DNA from: JBBPYC01 sp038200275
Lineage (GTDB): Bacteria; Pseudomonadota; Gammaproteobacteria; Burkholderiales; Burkholderiaceae_C
Direction: 5' to 3'
DNA: 12,359 bases
NCBI GenBank assembly: GCA_038200275.1
Contig: JBBPYC010000093.1
Location: 1-12,359, forward strand
Every line of letters begins with the position of its first letter. Position 1 is the first letter of the stretch. The position numbers were made by a program, and so were the translations under genes. The notes under the pieces are model-generated. The model was not told where the DNA came from, searched no databases, and saw nothing but the letters and a program-made list of their open reading frames with translations. Below are positions 1 through 6,815 of this stretch, piece after piece.

Positions 1-1
1 A

Positions 2-355
2 AAACCCGAGGAAGGCACAGCGCTCGGCTACTGGTCGTTTTGGCTGCAGATCGTCGGCATGTTCGGCATGACGCTGTCATTTGCAACCGCGGGCATTGGT
101 CAGGTATACCTCGAGCGGATCATGGGGCTCGGATACCTCGACACGCAGCTCAAGATCCAGGTCCACTTCCTGATGCTGATCGCGACCGCGTCCATCTTTG
201 CGGTGGGTGTCGTGCTCTTCATCATCGACTTCTTCCGATTTGCGCCGCGCCCCGATGTCGTGAACGATGAACCACTGGAGCGTGATGCACGCGTGCCTGG
301 CACGGGCGCGCGACCACAGCAGCGAACACCTGCGCGGCCCGCAACGGCGAGTTAA
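2..355 (+). CDS. norB: Nitric oxide reductase large subunit NorB, C-terminal part (5' end outside window)
   Basis: The frame is open from base 2 and encodes the last 117 residues of a heme-copper-type NO reductase catalytic subunit, which reduces 2 NO to N2O in the cytoplasmic membrane. Two final membrane helices are visible: one from the WSFWLQIVGM stretch to about GQVYL, and one around FLMLIATASIFAVGVVLFIIDFF. They are followed by a hydrophilic tail rich in Pro, Arg and Ala. The heme and Fe_B histidines lie upstream of the window, so catalytic competence cannot be judged. The stop codon overlaps the norQ start as TAATG, which implies translational coupling. The norQ and norD genes downstream favour the cytochrome-c-type enzyme (NorCB) over the quinol-type one. 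The tail after FFRF is longer than I would expect and is probably variable. Assignment to NorB is secure from the helix sequences plus the gene neighbourhood. Confidence 0.9.
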   Translation, partial: KPEEGTALGYWSFWLQIVGMFGMTLSFATAGIGQVYLERIMGLGYLDTQLKIQVHFLMLIATASIFAVGVVLFIIDFFRFAPRPDVVNDEPLERDARVPGTGARPQQRTPARPATAS

Positions 356-1239
356 TGCGCTTTCTGCCGGACGACGCACCAGCGCCCACGCTGTCGGCGA
401 ATGCCGCGCCACTGGACACGGTCGCCACCGCGGCGCCTGAAGACGGCCACCAAGCCAGCAGTGTGCCGCCGCCCTGGTACCTGCCCACCGCAGCCGAGGT
501 GGCAATCTTCGAGCAGTGCCACGCGCGCGGCCTCGCCGTGCTGCTCAAAGGCCCGACCGGTTGCGGCAAGACGCGCTTCGTCGAGCACATGGCGTGGCGG
601 CTTGAACGCCCGCTCGTCACGGTCGCGTGCCATGACGACCTCACCGCGAGCGACTTGATCGGCCGCTACCTGATCCGGCACGACGGCACCGTGTGGCAAG
701 ACGGGCCGCTGACGCGCGCCGTGCGTGAAGGATCGATGCTGTACCTCGATGAAGTGGTCGAGGCACGCCAAGATACGATCGTCGTGTTGCACCCCCTGGC
801 CGACCACCGGCGTGAGTTGCCGATCGATAAGACCGGTGAACTCGTGCGCGCCGCGCCGGGATTTCAGCTCGTCGTCTCCTACAACCCCGGCTACCAGCGC
901 ATGCTGAAAGACTTGAAGCCCAGCACGCGCCAGCGCTTCGTCGCGCTCGACTTCGACTTTCCGCCAGCGGCGCGAGAAGCGCAGATCGTCGCGCGCGAGA
1001 GTGGCTGCAACGCGCCGACCGCGCAGGCGCTGGTCGAACTCGCCGGCCGCCTGCGCAGCCTGCGCGACCGCGGTCTGGCCGAAGTGCCGAGCACGCGGTT
1101 GCTGATCGCCGCAGCGCGCCTGATCGTCGGCGGCATCGATGAGAAAACCGCGTGCATTGCAGGCGTCGTCGCGCCGCTGTCGGACGAGCCGACGCTGGTG
1201 GCTGCGATGCGCGATCTGGTCGATGCGACGTTTGTCTGA
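355..1239 (+). CDS. norQ: NorQ, MoxR-type AAA+ ATPase of the CbbQ/NirQ/NorQ family
   Basis: This 294-aa cytoplasmic ATPase is known in its family to work with the VWA protein NorD to activate NO reductase, probably by helping metal insertion. Walker A is GPTGCGKT at residues 66-73, Walker B is the SMLYLDEV segment at 127-134, and the sensor-1 Asn lies in SYNPGY at 175-180. A likely arginine finger is in STRQRF at about 190-195, and a CbbQ-type C-terminal domain follows to residue 294. The first 40 residues are a Pro/Ala-rich extension. The ATG overlaps the norB stop (TAATG), so this start is favoured by coupling even without a separate Shine-Dalgarno sequence. norD follows after 26 bases. All AAA+ motifs are intact, so the gene looks functional. 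Confidence 0.95.
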   Translation: MRFLPDDAPAPTLSANAAPLDTVATAAPEDGHQASSVPPPWYLPTAAEVAIFEQCHARGLAVLLKGPTGCGKTRFVEHMAWRLERPLVTVACHDDLTASDLIGRYLIRHDGTVWQDGPLTRAVREGSMLYLDEVVEARQDTIVVLHPLADHRRELPIDKTGELVRAAPGFQLVVSYNPGYQRMLKDLKPSTRQRFVALDFDFPPAAREAQIVARESGCNAPTAQALVELAGRLRSLRDRGLAEVPSTRLLIAAARLIVGGIDEKTACIAGVVAPLSDEPTLVAAMRDLVDATFV

Positions 1240-1265
1240 ACCGTAGCGCGGAGCATTGAGGCCAA

Positions 1266-3422
1266 GTGGCCGAAGCCGAAGACGTCATCACCGATGCAGC
1301 GCGCCACGCGACAATCTTTGCGCGCGGCCTCTGGCGGCGCCACCGTGCGGCACCGAATAAGCGGGAGCGGGCGCCGTTGTCCCTCGCTGATGTCGCACCG
1401 CGGCTTGACCTGCTGCTGACGGCCGTGTTCGGTCATAGTTTTGCGATCCGCGCCGCACAGCCACCGGCACCGCCGACCGTGCTTGCAAGGGTATTGCAGC
1501 GGCAGCGCGAGCGCGCACCGTACTGGCGCAATCCGATTGCCGCGACCGATGGCCGCAACTTGTGGTTACCGCCGAGGCTCGGCGGCGCAGCTAGCGAGCC
1601 GGCCGCGATCGCCCACTGGCGTCTGCTCGCGTTGCGGCAGGCGATGCGCGCCGTGTGTATTGATGGCGTCCATGGCGTCCCTGGCGTTCATGCCACCGTG
1701 GATTGCGACGGCACAAGGCGCCAGACGATGCTGCGCACTGCATCGCCGCTCGTGCGCGACCTGCACTTGCTGTTCGAGGCGCATGCGGCCGACCAGGCGC
1801 TGCTTCGACTGCTGCCCGGGCTGCGCGCGCCGCTGCAGGAATTGCGCACCGAGTCGCGCGCGCAACGACCGTCGCTCGACGCATTTCCGACGCGGCTGCA
1901 ACGCTTCGAGCGGCTGGTTCGCCGTGTGCTGACTGGCGCGCTGGACCAACCGCTCGAACTGTCCGAGTACCTCGCTCACGGGGACCTGGCTGCCTCCTTT
2001 GCACTGCGGACGCCGGCTGACGCGCATACGCTTGCGCAGGCAGTGGCCAAGGACTGGCCCGATGCGGCGCAGGCCGGGCGCGTTGCCGGACCGTGGCTTT
2101 GGCGCGACCAATGGAGCGGCGACTTGCGCATTCGTGCGGCTGATAGCGCAGCACCTGCGGCGCCGGATCGTGGCGCCGATCCAGCCACCGACGGAGACCA
2201 TCCGGCACCTCGTAGCGCTCGCCTCGCGCGGCGTCCGGAGGTGCGTGAAAAAACCGCCGACGAAGGAGACGACCAAAGCCCCGGCGCCTGGATGGTGCAG
2301 ACCGCCGCGCCACATGAAATGGCCGAGGACCCGCTGGGCCTGCAGCGCCCGACCGATCGGGATACGGATACCGCCGCCGACGATTTCGCCGATGCGCTGT
2401 CCGAACTGTCCGAGGCGCGGCTCGTCTCCACGCCGGGCACGCCGAAGGAGGTGTTGCTGTCCGACGACCCGCCCGAGCGCAGCGCCGTCGCGCGGCGGGA
2501 CGCTTCAGTGGCCGCGTTGGAAGCCGAATCGCAGCGCCTGAACTACCCCGAATGGGACTGGCACGCGCAGACGTACCGCGACCCCGGCGCAACCGTCTGG
2601 CTGCTGCCGGCCGCGCTCGGTTCGAAGCAGTGGGTCGACGACACGCTCGCTGATCGTCGCGGGATGCTAGACGAGATCCGGCGCCGTTTCGAGCTGCTGC
2701 GCGCACAGCGCGTGCGGCTGCGGCGGCAGCTCGACGGCGATGCGATCGACCTGGCCGCGTATGTCGATGCACGTGCGCAGTTCAATGCCGGCCTGCCACT
2801 GGAGCAACGGCTCTACACGAGCGAGCGGCGCAGCCGGGGAGACCTCGCGGTGCTGTTGCTGGTCGACGTGAGCGGCTCGACCGACAGCCAGGTCGCCGCC
2901 GGGCAGCGCATCATCGATGTCGAACGCGAGGCGCTGCTGCTGGTCTGCAGCGCGCTGGACGGCATGCGCGCACCGTACAGCGTCCAGGCGTTCTCAGGTG
3001 AAGGGCCGCAGCGCGTTGTAGTGCGCAGCGTCAAGGGCTTTGCCGAGAACTACAGTGACACGGTCGCGCAGCGCATCGCAGGGCTTGAGCCCGAGCGCTA
3101 CACGCGCGCCGGCGCTGCGCTGCGGCACGCGACCGCACTACTGGCAGCACAGCCCGCCGAACACCGCTTGCTGCTGCTGCTATCGGACGGAAAGCCCAAC
3201 GACAGCGACGAATACGAGGGCCGCTACGGCGTCGAGGACCTGCGCCAGGCGGTCGCCGAAGCGCGGCTGCAGGGCATCTCGCCGTTTTGCCTGACCGTCG
3301 ACCGACAGGCTGCGAGTTACTTGCCAGCGGTGTTCGGTCCGCATCACTACGCGCTGCTGCAGCGGCCCGAGCGGCTGCCGACGGTGCTGCTGGAATGGCT
3401 GAGGCGGCTGCTCGCGATCTGA
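1266..3422 (+). CDS. norD: NorD, NO reductase activation protein with C-terminal VWA domain
   Basis: This 718-aa protein pairs with NorQ as an ATPase/VWA chaperone couple needed for active NO reductase. The start is GTG at 1266, with GAGG at 1258-1261 as ribosome binding site. The N-terminal two thirds are helical and Arg/Ala-rich. A hydrophilic, acidic and Pro-rich linker spans roughly residues 290-400. The VWA domain occupies about residues 525-705. Its metal-ion-dependent adhesion site is complete: DVSGS with D534, S536 and S538, a Thr at 613 (YTRAG), and D641 in SDGKPND. The protein is somewhat longer than many NorD proteins, mostly because of the linker. It is the last recognisable gene of the nor operon here; no norE or norF follows, and IS debris begins about 30 bases after the stop. 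Confidence 0.93.
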   Translation: MAEAEDVITDAARHATIFARGLWRRHRAAPNKRERAPLSLADVAPRLDLLLTAVFGHSFAIRAAQPPAPPTVLARVLQRQRERAPYWRNPIAATDGRNLWLPPRLGGAASEPAAIAHWRLLALRQAMRAVCIDGVHGVPGVHATVDCDGTRRQTMLRTASPLVRDLHLLFEAHAADQALLRLLPGLRAPLQELRTESRAQRPSLDAFPTRLQRFERLVRRVLTGALDQPLELSEYLAHGDLAASFALRTPADAHTLAQAVAKDWPDAAQAGRVAGPWLWRDQWSGDLRIRAADSAAPAAPDRGADPATDGDHPAPRSARLARRPEVREKTADEGDDQSPGAWMVQTAAPHEMAEDPLGLQRPTDRDTDTAADDFADALSELSEARLVSTPGTPKEVLLSDDPPERSAVARRDASVAALEAESQRLNYPEWDWHAQTYRDPGATVWLLPAALGSKQWVDDTLADRRGMLDEIRRRFELLRAQRVRLRRQLDGDAIDLAAYVDARAQFNAGLPLEQRLYTSERRSRGDLAVLLLVDVSGSTDSQVAAGQRIIDVEREALLLVCSALDGMRAPYSVQAFSGEGPQRVVVRSVKGFAENYSDTVAQRIAGLEPERYTRAGAALRHATALLAAQPAEHRLLLLLSDGKPNDSDEYEGRYGVEDLRQAVAEARLQGISPFCLTVDRQAASYLPAVFGPHHYALLQRPERLPTVLLEWLRRLLAI

Positions 3423-3451
3423 GTCGAAGCCGACCGCACGTGGCGGCTAGG

Positions 3452-4325
3452 TGTTTAGTCCCAGGTTTTGATGGTGCAATCTTTTCCATTGAATGGAATG
3501 AGGCACTATGGGCCAGGTTCTTCACGGCTGCGCCACGACGACAGAGGCGATCCGTCGAGCAATACAGAAGTAGTCAAGAGAGCCTGAGGGCGCTGTCTAG
3601 GCGCCATGGCATCGACCAAAGGACCGTGGCCAAGTGGCAAGCGTCGAGCCTCCACGACTGATCATCTGACAGGCCTGAAGCAGCCGAAGTCGACCGTTCT
3701 GTCGTTAAAGGAGGAGGCCGTCGTTGTGGCCTTTCGCCGAGCAGACGCTGCTGCCGCTCGATGATTGCTTGTATGCGCTACAGCCGACGATTTCTCACTT
3801 GATCCGCTCATCGCTGCACCGCTGTTTGCAGCGACATGGAATCAGTCAACTGCCACAGGTCGAGGGCGACAGGCCGATCCGCAAGAGATTCAAGAGCTAC
3901 CCGGTCGGCTACTTCCACATCGACATCGCCCGAGGCCCGCTCAGCAGACGGAAAGCTCTACTTGTTCGTGGCCATCGACCGCACGTCGAAATTTGCCTTC
4001 ATGCGCCTGGAAGCAAGTGCCACCGTCGAGGTGGCCACCGCGTTTTTTGCAATCGTTGATCGACGCGCTGCCCTATCGGATCCACACAGTGCTCACGGAT
4101 AACGGCATTCAGTTCGGCGATCTGCCTTCGCGCAGGAGCGGTCCCACTGCCCAGTTGCGCATGCATATGTTCAATCGCGTTTGTGTCGCCAACGGCATTG
4201 AGCACCGCACCACCCGGGCTCAATCATCCCTGGACCAATGGACAGGTCGAGCGCATGAACCGCACCATCAAGGAAGCCACCGTTGAGCGCTACCACTTCG
4301 ACAGCCACGACCAGCTCAGGCAGCT
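3452..4325 (+). mobile_element. Degenerate IS481-family insertion sequence lacking its right end
   Basis: A plausible left terminus starts with TGT at 3452 (TGTTTAGTCCCAGGTTTTG), about 55 bases before the transposase start, as in IS481 elements. Homology to the transposase ends abruptly near 4325, where HDQLR is followed by unrelated sequence. I could not find the reverse complement of the left end in 4325-4660. The right end therefore seems to have been deleted or replaced. The terminus assignment is inference; the transposase homology is direct. Confidence 0.7.
3508..4325 (+). pseudogene. IS481-family DDE transposase, broken by about six frameshifts and C-terminally truncated
   Basis: The original ATG is at 3508 (MGQVLHGCATTTEAIRRAIQ), but the frame meets TAG at 3571. 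Homology then hops between frames. Shifts lie near 3571 (after it comes an HTH-like segment, SQESLRALSRRHGIDQRTVAKW), 3638, 3741, 3930, 4043-4048 (a run of six T) and 4220. Between shifts the transposase is clearly recognisable: TLLPLDDCLYALQPT, then YFHIDIA with the first catalytic Asp, then TDNGIQF with the second, and NGQVERMNRTIKEAT with the Glu. The C-terminal ~50 residues (YNFARR...TPYE region in relatives) are missing. No single reading frame could give active enzyme. Six single-base-type indels in 0.8 kb indicate long decay, or locally poor sequence quality, although adjacent genes are intact. Confidence 0.85.
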
Positions 4326-4780
4326 GTCAAACGCAGTAAAAATGCCACCCCCTCCTCTGCTACCCTTCCTGGGAGCAGCACTACGAATCAAGGTCGGCAG
4401 TGGCGGATTTATCTGCAATTAAGATTCCGATAAAGTTACCACCTTACGACCAGTTCGGCCGGAGGCAGCCATCTAACGACCTTGGCTTTATGGGTCCACT
4501 GTTCGCCGTACAGCAGCAGGGGCAAGCGTGGATACGAACGGGTGCGGTGAACCCCGCATCAGAGAATTACCCGGATGAGGAAAACCACTTCGCCCACAGA
4601 AATTCGGCGCACTCACGACGGCCACGACATCAAGTTTCAGACTGATCGTGGACGATTGCGATAGCATTCAACCCAGTGCTTGCGCACTCCCCTGGGCGTC
4701 ACCGACGGCGCCAGTTAGCCGTCCACGATCAGCCTGAAACAGGCGTCCACGATTGCTTCCATACGCAAGAAGGCTATTCC
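4326..4780. other. Unassigned mosaic stretch downstream of the IS481 remnant
   Basis: This stretch has no gene I can support. It begins with a sequence (TGTCAAACGCAG, from about 4328) that starts with TGT and could be the terminus of another, lost insertion sequence; this is a guess. An open frame at 4400-4645 translates to 81 residues with no recognisable domain, no convincing ribosome binding site and a composition unlike neighbouring genes. Its AT content is slightly higher than in the flanking genes, which is typical of IS scars. The 21-bp inverted repeat is listed separately. Confidence 0.5.
4634..4740. repeat. Near-perfect 21-bp inverted repeat, possible mobile-element termini
   Basis: The left arm at 4634-4654 and the right arm at 4720-4740 are reverse complements at 20 of 21 positions (core CTGATCGTGGACG), separated by 65 bases. 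A shorter related motif (CCACGATTGC) recurs at 4748-4757, resembling GGACGATTGC beside the left arm. The spacer has no gene. The arrangement could be abutting ends of a decayed insertion sequence, a MITE-like element, or a large stem-loop. It is too far apart for a normal terminator. Confidence 0.6.
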
Positions 4781-4957
4781 ATGACCATTGACTCGAAACC
4801 GGCGGCACACCCCCCGCAATCCAATGAAGAGCCGGAGATCGAGCAGGAGGAAGCCGTGCCGTCCGACGGCAAGGACAAAGAAGGCGAAAAAATGATGGAG
4901 GAACTTGGCGCCGACAAGCCAGGTAAGCCATTGGCACCCACCGGTGGAGAGGCCTGA
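4781..4957 (+). CDS. Small acidic hypothetical protein (58 aa)
   Basis: I do not recognise this protein. It starts at ATG 4781 with a good ribosome binding site (AAGAAGG at 4767-4773, spacing 7), which supports this start over the longer open frame that begins further upstream. The 58 residues are strongly hydrophilic, with many Glu and Lys and with Pro near both ends, and contain no Cys, aromatic or membrane segment. A central helix is possible (EGEKMMEELG, residues 35-43). It is likely disordered and cytoplasmic. A perfect hairpin begins four bases after the stop codon. It may be a real free-standing small gene or a leftover of a larger one; codon choice and the ribosome binding site favour a real gene. 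Confidence 0.55.
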   Translation: MTIDSKPAAHPPQSNEEPEIEQEEAVPSDGKDKEGEKMMEELGADKPGKPLAPTGGEA

Positions 4958-4961
4958 CGCT

Positions 4962-4987
4962 AGGCACCGCAATTCATTGCGGTGCCT
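4962..4987 (+). terminator. Perfect 11-bp hairpin after the small acidic ORF
   Basis: The arms AGGCACCGCAA (4962-4972) and TTGCGGTGCCT (4977-4987) pair perfectly around a TTCA loop, directly after the stop at 4957. There is no T-run on the right, so it is not a textbook intrinsic terminator, but position and stability suggest transcript end formation. The Crp/Fnr remnant begins at or inside its right arm. Confidence 0.55.
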
Positions 4988-5348
4988 GTCAAGGGCGGCT
5001 ATCGGTACGTGCTGATGGCCCAGCTTGCCGCCGCCACAGCGTGCCTGCGCTTTCACCAGATCGGCCCGCGGCTGGCCCGCTGGCTGTTGATGAGCCAGGA
5101 CCGCGCGCACGCTGATCACCTCCGCATGACACACGAATTTCTCGCCTACATGCTTGGCGTGCGGCGCGTTGGTGTGACTTCGGCGGCCGGTATTTTGCAG
5201 CGCAGCGGCCTGATCGAGTATCACCGCGGCCGAGGTCAAGATGTTCGACCGCGCGGGCCTGGAGGCTGCCGCCTGTGGCTGCTACGCGGCCGATCGACGC
5301 AGCTATGCACAGATGTTCTCGGGGAAGCACCCTTCCGTGGCAGCGTGA
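4983..5348 (+). pseudogene. Crp/Fnr-family transcriptional regulator remnant (C-terminal HTH half, frameshifted)
   Basis: The readable part matches the C-terminal dimerisation helix and winged HTH of Crp/Fnr regulators: RLARWLLMSQDR, then MTHEFLAYMLGVRRVGVTSAAGILQRSGLIEYHRG. At about 5231 an extra base (a C) shifts the frame. The continuation EVKMFDRAGLEAAACGCYAADR is found in the next frame and ends at TGA 5346-5348. The N-terminal cyclic-nucleotide-binding-type sensor domain (about 120-150 residues) is absent; upstream is a hairpin and an unrelated small ORF. The gene is thus both 5'-truncated and frameshifted. The sequence resembles the general Crp/Fnr group rather than clearly Dnr or NnrR, and no cysteine sensor motif can be seen because that part is lost. 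It is not expected to make a working regulator. Confidence 0.8.
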
Positions 5349-5509
5349 GCCAAACCCAGCTGCCCTGCCGCATAGACGGCAAAGCATAGACGTCGCGATA
5401 TTCACGTCCAAAGACGCATGAGACGCAACAGATTTAATCGTCCTCTTGCACTATGTTTCACGCAAAATCAGTTAAGCATTAGGTGGGTAAGGAAATGAAA
5501 AGATGACAC

Positions 5510-5911
5510 ATGTCTGACTCAAAAGCCAAATTATCTGAGCGTGCCCGGCTTCTGGCAAAATCGGTGTCGAGATGGGACAATGAGGGTGGCGCCGGCACAG
5601 GCGGTCGCGTGCACCCGGCGGCGGGCGCTTTGCTGACTGACGTGCTCCCGCTGACCAACGCCGAGCTCGTTCATCTGCAGGTTCGCGTGATCGCGCTCGA
5701 GAACCTGGTGAAAGTGCTGCTGGCCGATGCCTCCGAGCAGCAGCTGGAGTTGATGCGGGATATGGCTGCCTGTATCTCGCCGCGTCCCGGCTTCACGCAA
5801 CACCCTCTCACTATTCACGCGGCGGCCAGCATGATCAATCTGGTCGAAAGCGCTGGTCATCTGCAAGAGCTTGGGCTCGGTCCCGCAGATATCGATAAGT
5901 CATCTGCATGA
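5510..5911 (+). CDS. Conserved-looking hypothetical protein (133 aa)
   Basis: I do not recognise this family. The start at ATG 5510 (MSDSKAKLSERARLLAKS) is the only sensible one: an in-frame ATG at 5495 runs into TGA at 5504. The ribosome binding site is weak (purine-rich AAAAGA at 5498-5502; AAGGA further up). The protein is soluble and probably mostly helical. It has a basic N-terminus, a Gly-rich turn at about residues 26-32, an amphipathic helix LVHLQVRVIALENLVKVLLADASEQQLELMRDM at about 53-85, and a helical tail. There is no signal peptide or membrane segment. It stands alone between the Crp/Fnr remnant and the sdh genes, with about 160 bases upstream in which I see no clear operator. 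Codon use matches the genuine genes around it, so it is probably real. Confidence 0.7.
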   Translation: MSDSKAKLSERARLLAKSVSRWDNEGGAGTGGRVHPAAGALLTDVLPLTNAELVHLQVRVIALENLVKVLLADASEQQLELMRDMAACISPRPGFTQHPLTIHAAASMINLVESAGHLQELGLGPADIDKSSA

Positions 5912-6037
5912 ACCTTGCGTTCCCTGCACAGGCACTAATGCCTCGCAATTCAGGATCAAGGGCGACAAGACTGTCCACATCGCAATGCACAAAGGCGCGG
6001 CATTGAAACCTCTGCTGGCATGAGACGGCTTCAACCC

Positions 6038-6418
6038 ATGACGCTTCGCACTCGACGCCCTGTCTTTCTTAACCTGACGCAGATCACGATGCCAGTCGGC
6101 GCGCTGACGTCCATTGGTCACCGGGTCAGCGGCATCGTGCTTGCAGCGGCCGTTCCGGCAGCGATCTATCTATTCGCACTGGCACTGCGCGACGAGGCCG
6201 GTTTTGCGCGCGTGACAGCGCTGTCGCAGCATCTTGCTTTCAAGGGGGCGGCAGTGATCGCTGTCTGGGCGCTGGCGCACCACCTCCTTGGCGGCGTGCG
6301 CCACCTGCTCAGCGACTTCGACATCGGCTCGCCGCTGCGCTTGGCACGAAAAAGCGCCTGGTTCGTGAATCTGGCGGGCGTCGCTGTGGCGCTACTCGCT
6401 GTCGTGGTCATGTGGTGA
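6038..6418 (+). CDS. sdhC: Succinate dehydrogenase cytochrome b556 subunit SdhC
   Basis: This is a membrane anchor subunit of complex II, which carries electrons from the iron-sulfur subunit to ubiquinone and shares heme b with SdhD. From ATG 6038 it is 126 aa; an in-frame ATG at 6020 would add six residues. I prefer 6038 because GAGACGG (6022-6028) lies 9 bases upstream and the product then begins like typical SdhC (RRPVFLNL). SIGHRVSG (residues 25-32) carries the Ser and Arg of the quinone site. LAHHLLGGVRHLLSDF (79-94) contains the heme-ligand histidine (H82) and the RH..SD signature. Three membrane helices are visible. The stop overlaps the sdhD start. It is the first gene of an sdhC-sdhD-sdhB set lacking sdhA. 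Confidence 0.93.
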   Translation: MTLRTRRPVFLNLTQITMPVGALTSIGHRVSGIVLAAAVPAAIYLFALALRDEAGFARVTALSQHLAFKGAAVIAVWALAHHLLGGVRHLLSDFDIGSPLRLARKSAWFVNLAGVAVALLAVVVMW

Positions 6419-6786
6419 AGGACCTGTCAACCGGCACAGGCCATTGCTCGCGCAGCAGGTTCACAGGCCTGCGCGCCTGGTGGGTGCAGCGCGCCAGCGC
6501 CGTCTACATGCTGGCCTTCTTGGTCTTCGGGTTGATGTCGATGGCCGTCCATCCGCTGGTCGACCACGCCCAGTGGCGAGCCTGGGTCGCCCATCCGGGC
6601 ATCACGCTCGCCTTCGCGCTCTTTTTCGCTGCCTTGCTCAGCCACATGTGGGTCGGTCTGCGCGATGTGCTGCTGGACTACGCCAAGCCGGCCGGCGTGC
6701 GCAACGCGTTGCTCGTGCTGGTCGCCGTTGGCCTGCTCGGTTTAGGCGGCTGGGTGCTGGTGGTCCTGCTTCGCCTGCATTTCTGA
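6415..6786 (+). CDS. sdhD: Succinate dehydrogenase hydrophobic membrane anchor SdhD
   Basis: This is the second membrane anchor of complex II. A GTG start at 6415 gives a GTGA overlap with the sdhC stop; a GTG at 6412 would add one residue, and I cannot decide between them. The protein has about 123 aa with three membrane helices. Family features are AWWVQRASAVYM near the N-terminus (quinone-site side) and LLSHMWVGLRDVLLDYAKP, in which the His is the expected heme b ligand and the DY pair is the conserved quinone-site motif. The next gene should be sdhA, but after 29 non-coding bases sdhB starts instead. The gene looks intact. Confidence 0.92.
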   Translation: MKDLSTGTGHCSRSRFTGLRAWWVQRASAVYMLAFLVFGLMSMAVHPLVDHAQWRAWVAHPGITLAFALFFAALLSHMWVGLRDVLLDYAKPAGVRNALLVLVAVGLLGLGGWVLVVLLRLHF

Positions 6787-6815
6787 TCTGCAACGAGCCG
6801 CTGGAATAAACAAAT

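Noticed and set aside
1591..2772. Long antisense ORF (393 codons) opposite norD
   Set aside because: It is Arg/Ala-rich shadow coding of the high-GC norD gene, with no domain, and norD is certain on the other strand.
355..3422. norQ/norD considered as a generic MoxR-VWA defence or chaperone pair
   Set aside because: Direct coupling to norB and CbbQ/NirQ-type sequence make the ordinary NO reductase activation role far more likely.
4400..4645. 81-codon ORF in the mosaic region
   Set aside because: No ribosome binding site, no domain and composition unlike real genes here; it lies between IS scars.
5349..5509. FNR/Dnr-type box (TTGAT-N4-ATCAA) looked for upstream of the 133-aa gene and elsewhere
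   Set aside because: No site with both half-sites at the right spacing was found by eye here, upstream of sdhC or upstream of the cassette at 8935.
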